DNA of 64,000 bases from Sediminicoccus sp. KRV36. Its GTDB lineage: Bacteria; Pseudomonadota; Alphaproteobacteria; Acetobacterales; Acetobacteraceae. Each line of letters starts with the position of its first letter. Within the stretch, counting starts at the first letter, position 1. This document shows positions 1 through 8,722 of the stretch, one piece after another. The DNA lies in contig NZ_CP085081.1 in the NCBI RefSeq assembly GCF_023243115.1, forward strand, positions 4,847,256-4,911,255, written 5' to 3'. A model generated the notes under the pieces. That model was not told the DNA's origin, made no database searches, and saw nothing but the letters and a program-made list of their open reading frames with translations. The translations under genes and the position numbers were made by a program.

Positions 1-13
1 GCCTGCCACCCCC

Positions 14-1282
14 TCAGCGCTGGTCGGCCTTCAGCACCTCTCCGGCAAGGTACAGGCTGCCGCAGATCAGCACGCGTCCCGGCGCCTCCTCGGCCAACAG
101 CCGCGCCAGGGCCCCCGCCACATCCGGCCCGGGGCGCGCCATGTCACCACTGGCCGCGATGATCTCCGCCACCGGCATGGCCAGATGCTGCCCCGGCTCG
201 CTCACCGCCGTGACGCTGGTGGCGAGCGGCAGGATGGGGGCCAGGAAGCCGCCCACCGTCTTGCCCTGCTTCATGCCGATGACCAGATGCAGCGGCCGGT
301 CCCGCCAATCGGCCAGGGTCGCGGCCAGCGCCTGGCCGGCGCCGGCATTGTGCCCGCCATCCAGCCACAGCTCCCAGGGGGCGGGCAGCGCCAGCGCGCC
401 GCGCAGCCGCTGCATCCGCGCGGGCCATTCGGCGGCCGCCGCACCCCGGATGATGGCCGCTTCGTTCAGCCAGGGCGGATTCCAGGCGCGCAGGGCCGCG
501 ATGGCGATGCCGGCATTATCGGGCTGATGCGCGCCGCGCAGGCCCAGTTCGGGCAGCGTGATCGCGCCGCGCGCATCGGTGAAGACATGGCCCGCCGCGT
601 CACGCTCCATCCGCCAGGCCTCACCCCGTGCGGAGAGCGGCGCGCCCAGTTCAGCCGCGCGCGCCGCAATCACCGCCAGTGCTTCGGGCGCCTGCAAGCC
701 GGTGGCGCAAGGGATGCCGGGCTTGATGATGCCGGCCTTCTCGAAAGCGATCTGCGCCAGAGTCTCGCCCAGGAATTCCATGTGATCCATGGAAATGCTG
801 GCGATCGCCGTCGCCACCGGCGCCTCGATCACATTGGTCGCGTCGAAGCGGCCGCCCAGGCCGACTTCCAGCACCAGGAGATCGGCCGGCACGCGGCTGA
901 ACAGCAGGAGCGCCACGGCGGTGGTGATCTCGAAGACGGTGATGGGTGCTGCGCCATTCACCCGCTCCACCTCCTCCAGCGCATCGCTCAGCGCATCCTC
1001 GGCCACCAGCGCCCCGGCCAGGCGGATGCGCTCATGGAACCGCACCAGATGCGGTGAGGTATAGACATGCACGCGCTGCCCTGCCGCCTCGCCGATGGCG
1101 CGGAGGAAGGCGCAGGTGCTGCCCTTGCCATTGGTGCCGGCCACATGGATCACCGGCGGCAGGCGGCGCTCGGGATGGCCGAGCCGCGCCAGCAGCGCCT
1201 GCAACCGGCCCAGGCTCAGGTCGATCAGCTTGGGATGCAGCGCGTGCATCCGCTCGATGATCGCCTCGGAACGACCGCTCAT
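14..1282 (-). CDS. folC: Bifunctional dihydrofolate/folylpolyglutamate synthase
   Basis: This 422-residue protein would add glutamate to dihydropteroate and to reduced folates in the cytoplasm, using ATP. The Mur-ligase-type P-loop HVAGTNGKGS lies near residues 46-55, followed by further family blocks such as TSPHLVRFHERIRL and LEVGLGGRFDATN. Length is normal for FolC. It starts only 6 bp after the accD stop, and the purine-rich end of accD (around 1289-1296) can serve as its ribosome binding site, so accD and folC are probably co-transcribed and coupled. The accD-folC order is common in alphaproteobacteria. Identification is secure; substrate range between the two activities is assumed from the family. 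Confidence 0.96.
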   Translation of the reverse strand: MSGRSEAIIERMHALHPKLIDLSLGRLQALLARLGHPERRLPPVIHVAGTNGKGSTCAFLRAIGEAAGQRVHVYTSPHLVRFHERIRLAGALVAEDALSDALEEVERVNGAAPITVFEITTAVALLLFSRVPADLLVLEVGLGGRFDATNVIEAPVATAIASISMDHMEFLGETLAQIAFEKAGIIKPGIPCATGLQAPEALAVIAARAAELGAPLSARGEAWRMERDAAGHVFTDARGAITLPELGLRGAHQPDNAGIAIAALRAWNPPWLNEAAIIRGAAAAEWPARMQRLRGALALPAPWELWLDGGHNAGAGQALAATLADWRDRPLHLVIGMKQGKTVGGFLAPILPLATSVTAVSEPGQHLAMPVAEIIAASGDMARPGPDVAGALARLLAEEAPGRVLICGSLYLAGEVLKADQR

Positions 1283-1288
1283 GCCGCC

Positions 1289-2167
1289 TTACCTTTCGGA
1301 TGCGGCGGCGGGCTCTTCCTCGGCGGCGCGCAGCAGGCGGATCACGCGGGCCAGCGTCTCGCGCATTTCGGCGCGCTTCACCACCATGTCGAGAATGCCA
1401 TGCTCCAGCAGGTATTCGGCACGCTGGAACCCCTCCGGCAGCTTCTCGCGCACGGTGCTCTCGATCACGCGGGCGCCGGCAAAGCCGATCAGAGCGCCAG
1501 GCTCGGCGATCTGGATATCGCCCAGCATGGCGAAGCTGGCCGTGACGCCGCCCGTCGTCGGGTCGCACAGCACCACCAGGAAGGGCAGCCCGGCATCCTT
1601 CACCATCTGGGTCGCGATCACGGTGCGCGGCATCTGCATCAGGCTGACCGCGCCCTCCTGCATGCGGGCCCCGCCGGAGCTGGCAAAGACGATCAGCGGC
1701 GCATCCTGCAACACGGCGAGGCGCGCGGCGGTGACAATGGCCTCGCCCACGCCGGCCCCCATCGAGCCCGCCATGAAGGCGAATTCAAAGACGGCGACCA
1801 CAGCACGCTGGCCGTCGATCTTGCCATGGCCCACCAGGACGGCGTCATCCATGCCGGATTTCGCCTGGGCGTCGCGCAGCCGCTCGGAATAGCGGCGCTG
1901 GTCACGGAAGCGCAGCGGGTCCGCCGGGGCCTTGGGCAGCTCGATCTTCTGCCAGCCCTCATCCAGCGTGGCATCGAGGCGCTGCCGGGCCGAAAGGCGC
2001 ATATGATGGCTGCAATGCGGGCAGACGCGGAGGTTCTTCTCCAGGTCGGTCTGGAAGATCATCTGCTCGCAGCTCGGGCATTTATGCCACAGATTATCCG
2101 GCATCTCGCGCGAGGTGCCGAAGAGCGTCTTGATCTTGGGCAGCGCCCACTCGGAAATCCAGTTCAT
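1289..2167 (-). CDS. accD: Acetyl-CoA carboxylase carboxyltransferase subunit beta
   Basis: AccD forms the carboxyltransferase of acetyl-CoA carboxylase with AccA and makes malonyl-CoA for fatty acid synthesis. The 292-residue protein has the N-terminal four-cysteine zinc finger (CPSC at about 30-33 and CPHC at about 49-52) that marks bacterial AccD. After it come crotonase-fold carboxyltransferase blocks, including FASSGGARMQEG and the PTTGGVTASFAMLGD segment that builds the oxyanion hole. It is the first gene of an accD-folC pair. The upstream 223 bp to the divergent PBP gene must hold both promoters; I see no clear operator there. Confidence 0.97.
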   Translation of the reverse strand: MNWISEWALPKIKTLFGTSREMPDNLWHKCPSCEQMIFQTDLEKNLRVCPHCSHHMRLSARQRLDATLDEGWQKIELPKAPADPLRFRDQRRYSERLRDAQAKSGMDDAVLVGHGKIDGQRAVVAVFEFAFMAGSMGAGVGEAIVTAARLAVLQDAPLIVFASSGGARMQEGAVSLMQMPRTVIATQMVKDAGLPFLVVLCDPTTGGVTASFAMLGDIQIAEPGALIGFAGARVIESTVREKLPEGFQRAEYLLEHGILDMVVKRAEMRETLARVIRLLRAAEEEPAAASER

Positions 2168-2390
2168 ACTCTCTTGCCCTCAAGCGGCGGGCAGCGCTGT
2201 GGCGCCACGCCTTCGCGCCGCAGACATATTGCCCCAGCTGGCCACTCGGCCGCGGCAGCGCCTGCTGCCGGCGCGCCGGGCTTTCGACCCATCCTGACCT
2301 TGCTGCAATGGCGATCCGTGGCGCGTGGGTCAAGCGGCGCGGTCGCAACTCCCTGGTGCGAAGCGGCACCGGCCATGCTATCTATGCGCT

Positions 2391-4283
2391 ATGCCGCGAG
2401 TGGCAGCCGCCAGGCTGCGAACCACGGCCCCTGCCTCACGGCCCTCCCCCCGGGTCGAAACACGGTCCCCCCCGAGTGGGCCAAAATCCAGCGGGCGCGC
2501 CAGCGCCGCCCCCAAGCGCCGCCGAAGCCTCGGCGGGCTGCTCCTGCGGCTGGGCATCATCCTGCTGATCTGGGGGGCGCTGGCCTTTGCCGCCGTGCTG
2601 CTCTGGTTCACCCATGACATGCCGCGCGCCGATGCCGCGCTGGACCATGAGCGCCGCCCCAGCGTCACGCTGCAGACCACAGAGGGCGGGCCGCTGGCCA
2701 CCCAGGGCGATCTCTATGGCGAGACGCTGCGCCTGCGCGACCTGCCGGCGCATCTGCCCGCCGCCCTGCTCGCCATCGAGGATCGCCGCTTCCACCAGCA
2801 TTTCGGCCTGGACCTGATAGGCTTGGCCCGCGCCGCCTACGCGAACTGGAACGCGGGGGATGTGGTGCAGGGCGGCTCCACCCTCACCCAGCAGCTGGCG
2901 AAGAACCTGTTCCTCAGCCCCGCGCGCAGCACGCGGCGCAAGGTGCAGGAAGCGCTGATGGCGCTGTGGCTGGAGCACCGCTTCACCAAGGACCAGCTGC
3001 TCGAAATCTACCTGAACCGCGTCTATCTCGGCGGCGGGGCCTATGGGGTGGATGCGGCGGCGCGGCTGTATTTCGGTATCTCGGCGCGGCGGCTCACCCT
3101 GCCGCAATCGGCCATCCTGGCCGGGCTGCCCCAGGCCCCCTCCCGCTACAGCCCGCGCGCCAATCCCGAAGGTGCGATGGCCCGCGCGCGCGATGTGCTG
3201 GCCGCCATGGTCGCCACCGGCGCCATCACCGCCGAGCAGATGGAGCGCGCGGTTCTGGAGATGGCGATCCCGCCCCGCCCCTCGCGCAATGGCGGCTGGT
3301 TCGCCGATTGGATCTTCGAGGATATCCCCACGGCCTTCCCCGGCAGCGCCGACCTCGTCATCCGCACCACCCTCGATTCACGCTGGCAAAACGCCGTCGA
3401 GGCCCGGCTGGGTGCCCTGCTGGACCAGGCAGGGCGCGAGGCCCGGGTGGGCCAGGGCGCCGTCGTGGTGCTGGATGCCAATACGGGGGCCGTGCGCGCC
3501 ATGGCGGGCGGGCGGGATTTCCGCCGCAGCCCCTTCAACCGCGCGGCCAATGCGCGCCGCCAGCCCGGCTCCACCTTCAAGGCGATGGTCTATCTGGCGG
3601 CCCTCGAACATGGCGCCTCGCCGTTTGACCAGGTGAGTGACATGCCCTTGCAGCTGGGCCGCTGGTCGCCCTCCAACGGGCATTGGCGCTCCCGCGGGAG
3701 CATCACGCTGGATGAGGCCTTCGCGCATTCCGTGAACACGGCGGCGGTCCGGGTCATGCAGATGGGCGGCGGGCCGCGCGGTGTGGCGGATGTCGCCACG
3801 CGGCTGGGCATCCAGGGGCGGTTTCCGCGCGATGGCTCGATCGCGCTGGGCACGGGCGAGGTGACGCTGATCGACCTCGCGGCCGGCTATGCCGCGCTGG
3901 TCAATGGCGGACGGCGGGTCACGCCCTTCGGCATGCAGCGCATCGAGGCCGAGGGCCGCGCCGTGGCAGCCCCCCGCACCGAGCCCGCCCAGGTGATCAG
4001 CAGCGAGGCGGCCGAACGCATGCGCAACATGATGGTCTCCGTGGTGCGTTCCGGCACCGGCCGCGCGGCGGCCATCCCGGGCCTGGTCACCGGCGGCAAG
4101 ACGGGCACGACGCAGGATTACCGCGATGCCTGGTTCATGGGCTTTGTGCAGCTTCCTTCCGGGCCGCTGGTGATCGGGGTATGGCTCGGCAATGACGACA
4201 ATTCGAGCATGGATGATGTTCGCGGCGGCACCCTGCCCGCCCGGCTGTTCCGCGAGATCATCGAGGCCGCGCGGGCGCCGTGA
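2391..4283 (+). CDS. mrcA: Class A penicillin-binding protein (PBP1A type)
   Basis: A bifunctional peptidoglycan glycosyltransferase/transpeptidase anchored in the inner membrane. After a basic, proline-rich cytoplasmic N-terminus comes one membrane segment (about residues 48-72). The glycosyltransferase domain shows EDRRFHQHFG and GGSTLTQQLAKN; the transpeptidase domain shows the serine tetrad STFK (in PGSTFKAM), the SVN motif (HSVNTAAV) and KTGTT. The start at 2391 gives about 630 residues and is preferred because the reading frame upstream of it has no family-like sequence; an in-frame ATG at 2325 is the alternative. A second class A-type PBP, pbpC, lies at 47.3 kb. Confidence 0.93.
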   Translation: MPRVAAARLRTTAPASRPSPRVETRSPPSGPKSSGRASAAPKRRRSLGGLLLRLGIILLIWGALAFAAVLLWFTHDMPRADAALDHERRPSVTLQTTEGGPLATQGDLYGETLRLRDLPAHLPAALLAIEDRRFHQHFGLDLIGLARAAYANWNAGDVVQGGSTLTQQLAKNLFLSPARSTRRKVQEALMALWLEHRFTKDQLLEIYLNRVYLGGGAYGVDAAARLYFGISARRLTLPQSAILAGLPQAPSRYSPRANPEGAMARARDVLAAMVATGAITAEQMERAVLEMAIPPRPSRNGGWFADWIFEDIPTAFPGSADLVIRTTLDSRWQNAVEARLGALLDQAGREARVGQGAVVVLDANTGAVRAMAGGRDFRRSPFNRAANARRQPGSTFKAMVYLAALEHGASPFDQVSDMPLQLGRWSPSNGHWRSRGSITLDEAFAHSVNTAAVRVMQMGGGPRGVADVATRLGIQGRFPRDGSIALGTGEVTLIDLAAGYAALVNGGRRVTPFGMQRIEAEGRAVAAPRTEPAQVISSEAAERMRNMMVSVVRSGTGRAAAIPGLVTGGKTGTTQDYRDAWFMGFVQLPSGPLVIGVWLGNDDNSSMDDVRGGTLPARLFREIIEAARAP

Positions 4284-4328
4284 CCGCCACGGGGCGGCCA
4301 GCCCTGGCCCCCGCCACCGCCTGAGGGC

Positions 4329-4634
4329 GTGAGGGTGTCGCTCCGGCTTGACGTGGTGCTCGCCATCCTGGGCATGGCACTCGCCACCTACGCGTTGCGC
4401 GCCGGGGGCTATGCGCTGCTGCGCGCCTTCCGCCCGCCGCCTTTCGTGACCTCGATGCTGGGCCATATGCCTGGCTGCATCTTCGTCGCCTTCGTGACGC
4501 CGGCGCTGGTGACGGGCGGTTGGCCCAGCCTGCTGGCCGCCGCCTGCGTCACCGGCATCATGCTGGGCACGCGCAGCTATATCCTGGCGATCCTCGGCGG
4601 TGTCGCCGTCATCTGGCTGACACGGCTGGCATAG
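4329..4634 (+). CDS. AzlD-family membrane protein, without azlC
   Basis: A small protein of 101 residues with three to four hydrophobic segments and the AzlD-type opening TYALRAGGYALLRAF followed by a conserved small-residue second half. AzlD normally works with the larger AzlC permease as a branched-chain amino acid exporter. No azlC is present here: the upstream neighbour is the PBP gene (45 bp away) and the downstream neighbour is convergent. The last 26 bp overlap the 3' end of the mscS-like gene on the other strand. Either the partner is elsewhere in the genome or this protein acts alone; the family call is good, the role uncertain. Confidence 0.75.
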   Translation: MRVSLRLDVVLAILGMALATYALRAGGYALLRAFRPPPFVTSMLGHMPGCIFVAFVTPALVTGGWPSLLAAACVTGIMLGTRSYILAILGGVAVIWLTRLA

Positions 4635-7080
4635 CGGGCGCCGCCTGCGGCTGGGCGGCAGCCTTCACGGCGGCAAAGAGCAGGATGCCGGCGGCGTCGC
4701 AATGCTGCTTCACGCGGCGGTTCAATTCGCGCCCTACGGCCCAGCGGCGGGCCGGCGGCGTCATGATCCGGGCCCGCAGGATCACCCCCGCATCGGTCAT
4801 CTTATCCACGCCCAGCACTTCGAGCGGGGCGAGGAGTTGCGGCGCCCAGGCCTCATCCTCGCGCATGCTTTCGCCCACCTGGCGCAGCATCATCACCGCC
4901 TGGTCCGTATCGGCCGAATAATCGAGCGCCACATCCAGCACGGCATAGCCGAAATCGCGCGTCTGGTTGGTCACCGTGGTCACGGCGCTGAAGGGCACGA
5001 TGTGCACCGAGCCGTCCAGCGCGCGCAGCCTGATGGAGCGGATGGATAATTGCTCCACCGTGCCCGACATGCCGCCCACCGTGATGGTATCCCCCACGGC
5101 CACGGCATCCTCGAACAGCAGGAAGATGCCGGTGATCACATCGCGCACCAGTGTCTGGCTGCCAAAGCCGACGGCCAGGCCCAGCACGCCGGCACCGGCC
5201 AGGAGCGGGGCCACATTGATGCCGATCTCGGTCAGCAGCGTCAGCCCGACGATCACCATGAGCAGGGCGCCGAGGGCGGTGCGCAGCATGGGCAGCAGCG
5301 TGCGCACCCGGGCCGAGCGCGCGGCCGAGCTATCCTTGGGCAGCCGCGCCAGATGGCGCTGGATGGCGGCATTCGCCCCCTCCCAGATCAGCAGCGCCAC
5401 GATCACCGTGATCCCGAGGGACGTGACACCCGACAGCAACCGCCCACCCCAGCGCCCGGTGCCGAACCAGGCCAGCGAGTTCAGCCCCCAGATCTCCAGC
5501 AGCAGCACAATGGCGATGGCGGTGATGATCATGGAGATCAGGGTGCGCAGCGCCGGCAGATAGCGATTGGCGCGCAATTCCAGCCCCGGGTAGCGGCCGG
5601 CGAGATCGGCGCTGACGCGGAACATCTGGGTGAGCAGCCGCCGCATGCCCTCATCGAGCAGCTTGCCCGCCACCACGACGCCGAGCGTCGCGAGGGAGGC
5701 ACTCGCCAGCCGCTCGAAGCCGCGCTCGATCTCCAGCGCCCAGACCGTCCAGGCGGCCAGCAGCCACATGATGGCCACCACATGCCAGGCCTCGGCCAGG
5801 CGGCTGCGGGCGGCGCGCATGACCATGCGGCTGCGCGTGGGCGAATCGCCCTCGGCCAGGTCCGGCGCATCGAGCAGGGCGGCGACGGCGCCGCGGTTCT
5901 GCAGCACGATCAGCGCCACCAGCAGCGAAAGCACCAGCAGGCCCAGCCGCCAGACGGATTCATAGGCCCCCTGCGGCAGGCCAAACAGCATCGCGATCTC
6001 GGCCAGGGCGTAGAAGGTGACGCCGGTGAAGGCGAGGCGGCGGATCCACAGCGTCGCATAGGCGGCGGTCTCGTCATCGCAGGGGATCAGCCGCAACCGG
6101 GTCTGGCTCGGCGCGAAAATCAGCCGGCCCGCCGCCATCAGGGCGCGGGAGGCCATGTAGGCGAAGGTCACCGCCTCCATCATCAGCCGGTTGGAGGGCC
6201 AGATGGCAAAGCTCTCGATGAGGGAAAGCGCGGCCGCGCCAAAGGCGAGGATCGGCACGAGATCAAGCCCGAGATGCCCGAGCATGTAGGGCAGCCGCCG
6301 CACGCCCTGCATCCGGCCCTCGACGTTGCGGCTGCGGGTTTCCAGCCAGGCATGGGGGCGGCGCAGCAGCCAGCGCAGCAGCCGCTCGGTGGCGAGGCCC
6401 ACGGCGAGCACCAGCCCAAGCTTCCAGCCCAGGGACCAGACCTGGGCCTGCAGACGATCATCCGTGAAAAGCCGGTGGAACCAGTCGCCGATCAGCCCGA
6501 GCTCGGCCGCGGCCGAGAGCGTCGCCCAGGCCTGGGCGACAAAGCCGCCGATGCGGCTGGCTATGCCCACGACGATTTCGGCCGGGGCGGAAATGACCTC
6601 CTCTGGCGTGGGGATGGCCGGGGCCGCCGCTTCCGGCGCGCCGGGCGTGGCCTCAAGGGCGCGGATCAGGGCGGCGCGCCGCGCATCATCGCGCAGGACT
6701 TCGAGGAGGATCGCCAGTTCGGCCGGCGCCGGGGTTATTGCGGCTGCGGCTGGCGCCGGGCTGGACGAGGCGGGGGCGGCCGCGCCGGGGGCGGGGGGCG
6801 CCGCTGGCGCAGGTGCCGGTTGGGCCGCGACGGGGGCAGGGCCGGCCTGGGTCCGGTTCGGTTGGACCGGGGTTGCATGTGCTGGGGCTGGCTGGGCGCG
6901 CGGTGCCAGGGCGCCCGGGCCAGGCAGGGCCGGCTGGCCCCCCGCCGGGACGCTCGGAGCCGGGACGCTGGGAGCCGGGACGCTGGGCCCCGGCTGATTG
7001 GGCGCCAGTTGGCCTGGCATCTGGGCCAGCGACATCGGCGCCAGGAACAGGAACAGCACAGGCAGGATGCGAAGGAACAT
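4609..7080 (-). CDS. MscS-family mechanosensitive ion channel, large form
   Basis: A membrane protein of about 823 residues. It starts with a signal peptide (MFLRILPVLFLFLAPMSLAQ), then a proline/alanine-rich region of about 130 residues with a five-residue repeat, then many membrane segments, and finally the MscS core. The pore-lining helix and beta domain are recognisable from AGVLGLAVGFGSQTLVRDVI, FEDAVAVGDTI and TNQTRDF. The start at 7080 was chosen because it begins the signal peptide; the open frame continues upstream without family character. Such large channels open under membrane tension in osmotic downshock. The regulatory meaning of the proline-rich domain is unknown. It is divergent from the MFS gene. 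Confidence 0.9.
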   Translation of the reverse strand: MFLRILPVLFLFLAPMSLAQMPGQLAPNQPGPSVPAPSVPAPSVPAGGQPALPGPGALAPRAQPAPAHATPVQPNRTQAGPAPVAAQPAPAPAAPPAPGAAAPASSSPAPAAAAITPAPAELAILLEVLRDDARRAALIRALEATPGAPEAAAPAIPTPEEVISAPAEIVVGIASRIGGFVAQAWATLSAAAELGLIGDWFHRLFTDDRLQAQVWSLGWKLGLVLAVGLATERLLRWLLRRPHAWLETRSRNVEGRMQGVRRLPYMLGHLGLDLVPILAFGAAALSLIESFAIWPSNRLMMEAVTFAYMASRALMAAGRLIFAPSQTRLRLIPCDDETAAYATLWIRRLAFTGVTFYALAEIAMLFGLPQGAYESVWRLGLLVLSLLVALIVLQNRGAVAALLDAPDLAEGDSPTRSRMVMRAARSRLAEAWHVVAIMWLLAAWTVWALEIERGFERLASASLATLGVVVAGKLLDEGMRRLLTQMFRVSADLAGRYPGLELRANRYLPALRTLISMIITAIAIVLLLEIWGLNSLAWFGTGRWGGRLLSGVTSLGITVIVALLIWEGANAAIQRHLARLPKDSSAARSARVRTLLPMLRTALGALLMVIVGLTLLTEIGINVAPLLAGAGVLGLAVGFGSQTLVRDVITGIFLLFEDAVAVGDTITVGGMSGTVEQLSIRSIRLRALDGSVHIVPFSAVTTVTNQTRDFGYAVLDVALDYSADTDQAVMMLRQVGESMREDEAWAPQLLAPLEVLGVDKMTDAGVILRARIMTPPARRWAVGRELNRRVKQHCDAAGILLFAAVKAAAQPQAAPAMPAVSAR
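6946..6991. repeat. 15-bp in-gene repeat coding APSVP
   Basis: Three tandem, nearly identical 15-bp units inside the mscS-like gene encode successive APSVP blocks on the minus strand, within the proline-rich linker right after the signal peptide. Copy number could vary between strains without breaking the frame. Confidence 0.7.
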
Positions 7081-7144
7081 GGCCTCTGCTTTCCGCGCGT
7101 GAACCGCCCAGGTCAAGTTGCCACTTCGCAGTGCAGCATGCACC

Positions 7145-8362
7145 ATGCGGTCATTCATGCGCTCTTCCCCCTCCATCTGGCTGATCATGCTCGCACTTCT
7201 GGGCACTCATATGGCCGGGATGGGGGCCTTTCTGACCGTGCCGGTCCTGGCGCCCGCCATTGCCGCCGAAACCGGGCTCTCCGCCAGCCTGGCCGGCATC
7301 CATACGGCACTGGTCTATGCCGGGGCGCTGTTTTCCGGGCCCGTCACGCAGGGGTTGCTGGCCCGGCATGGCGGGGTGCGGGTCTGCCAGGGCGCGCTGG
7401 TGGTGGTGGCGATGGGCATTGCGGTGGCGGCCATCGGCCATCCGCTGGCCCTGCTGGTCTCGGCCCTGCTGGCGGGGTTCGGGCATGGGCCGATCACGCC
7501 GGCCGGCAGCCATTTGCTGGCCCCGCGCACGCCGCCGCGCATCCGCAGCCTGGTCTTCGGCCTCAAGCAATGTGGCGTTCCGGCGGGGGCGATGCTGGTG
7601 GCGGCGCTGGCCCCCATCCTCGCCACGCAATATGGCTGGCGGGTCGGGGTGCTGGCCGTCGCGGGCTTTTCGTTGCTGCTGGCCCTCGCGCTGCAGCCCC
7701 TGCGCGCGTCGCTCGATACCGACCGCGCGGCACCCGGGGCAGCGCCCTTGCGCCCCTGGCAGGATGCGAAATCCAGCCTTTCCATCCTGCGCGATGATGC
7801 GCGCATCCGCACATTGACCTTCGCCGCCTCCAGCTACGGCATCGCGCAATTCTGCTTTGGCTCCTTCTTCGTGGTCTGGCAGGTGCAGGTGATGGGGGCC
7901 GGGCTGGAGCAGGCGGGCCTCATGCTGGCGCTGGCCCAGGGCAGCGGCGTGGCCGGGCGCATCGCCTGGGCCCTGATCGCCGACCGGATTGGCGCCCCGC
8001 CGGTGCTGCTGGCGCTCGGCATCGCCATTGGCGGCGCCTGCGGCTTGCTGGCCCTGGCCGGGCCGGGCTGGCCGGCGTTGATCCTTGCGGTGGTGGCGGT
8101 GGTGATGGGGGCTTCGGCCGTCGGCTGGAACGGCGTGCTGCTGAGCGAGGTGGCCCGGGTTGCGCCGGCTGGCCGCGTGGGGGCAGCGACGGCCGCCCTG
8201 GGCTTCGTTTTCGCCGGGGTGATGATCATCGCACCCACGCTGTTCTCGGCCCTGGTGCTCAGCACCGGCGGGTTCTCCCTGGGCTTCGCCCTGTGCGGGG
8301 CGGCCGGGCTGGCGGGGGCGGCTTCCCTCGCCAGGTTGCGCTTCACGGCATCGCGCCCATGA
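7145..8362 (+). CDS. MFS transporter
   Basis: A major facilitator superfamily permease of about 405 residues with twelve predicted hydrophobic segments, including GMGAFLTVPVLAPAIA near the start and a short charged central loop near residues 190-210. The substrate cannot be told from the sequence. Several starts are possible: a TTG at 7118, ATG at 7145 and ATG at 7157; none has a strong ribosome binding site, and 7145 is a compromise. It is followed after 7 bp by the HIG1-like gene, so the two may share a transcript. Confidence 0.85.
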   Translation: MRSFMRSSPSIWLIMLALLGTHMAGMGAFLTVPVLAPAIAAETGLSASLAGIHTALVYAGALFSGPVTQGLLARHGGVRVCQGALVVVAMGIAVAAIGHPLALLVSALLAGFGHGPITPAGSHLLAPRTPPRIRSLVFGLKQCGVPAGAMLVAALAPILATQYGWRVGVLAVAGFSLLLALALQPLRASLDTDRAAPGAAPLRPWQDAKSSLSILRDDARIRTLTFAASSYGIAQFCFGSFFVVWQVQVMGAGLEQAGLMLALAQGSGVAGRIAWALIADRIGAPPVLLALGIAIGGACGLLALAGPGWPALILAVVAVVMGASAVGWNGVLLSEVARVAPAGRVGAATAALGFVFAGVMIIAPTLFSALVLSTGGFSLGFALCGAAGLAGAASLARLRFTASRP

Positions 8363-8369
8363 TGGAGGG

Positions 8370-8558
8370 ATGCAGACCTTCCTCACCATCCTCGTCGCCA
8401 TCGCCATGCTGGCGACACTCGGCGTCCTGTTCGCCGGGCTGATCGGCATGGCGCGCGGCGTGAGCGGCGCCACCTCGCAAAAGCTGATGCGCTATCGCGT
8501 TCTGCTGCAAGGTGCGGCGCTGGTGCTGTTCGCGCTGCTGATGCTCAGCCTGAAATAG
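8370..8558 (+). CDS. HIG1-like twin transmembrane protein
   Basis: A 62-residue protein with two membrane helices joined by a short polar loop (LMRYRVLLQG begins the second half). This layout and the conserved RYRVLLQG stretch match the small HIG1-domain proteins found widely in alphaproteobacteria; mitochondrial relatives associate with cytochrome c oxidase. A direct role in respiration here is inference. It sits 7 bp after the MFS gene and before a repeat cluster. Confidence 0.75.
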   Translation: MQTFLTILVAIAMLATLGVLFAGLIGMARGVSGATSQKLMRYRVLLQGAALVLFALLMLSLK

Positions 8559-8560
8559 AC

Positions 8561-8720
8561 GGCCGGATCACGTCCAGACCATCGCCCAGGCCATCGCCCA
8601 GGCGATCGGATGTGATGTCGAGTGACCGGCCGATTCACGTCCCGGCAAAGGCCGGGCCGATCGGATGTGACTTCGCACAAACGGCCGATTCACGCCCCGG
8701 CAAGCGCCGGGGCGATCGGA
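8561..8720. repeat. Three palindromic intergenic repeats with shared flanks
   Basis: The gap between two convergent genes holds three related units: 8561-8614 (divergent), 8628-8670 and 8682-8720. Each reads GGCCGATTCACG (or a close variant), then a hairpin core, then CGATCGGA. The cores differ: copy 2 is a CCCGGC/GCCGGG stem and copy 3 a CCCCGGC/GCCGGGG stem. The hairpins lie between the ends of the HIG1-like gene and maeB, so they may act as a two-way terminator. Flanks of the same type recur at 45726-45750 and 49852-49998. Confidence 0.8.
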
Positions 8721-8722
8721 CT

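Noticed and set aside
5050..7797. Forward open frame of over 900 codons opposite the mscS-like gene
   Set aside because: It is rich in His, Gln, Arg and Gly, typical of a shadow frame, and runs into the MFS gene in another frame.
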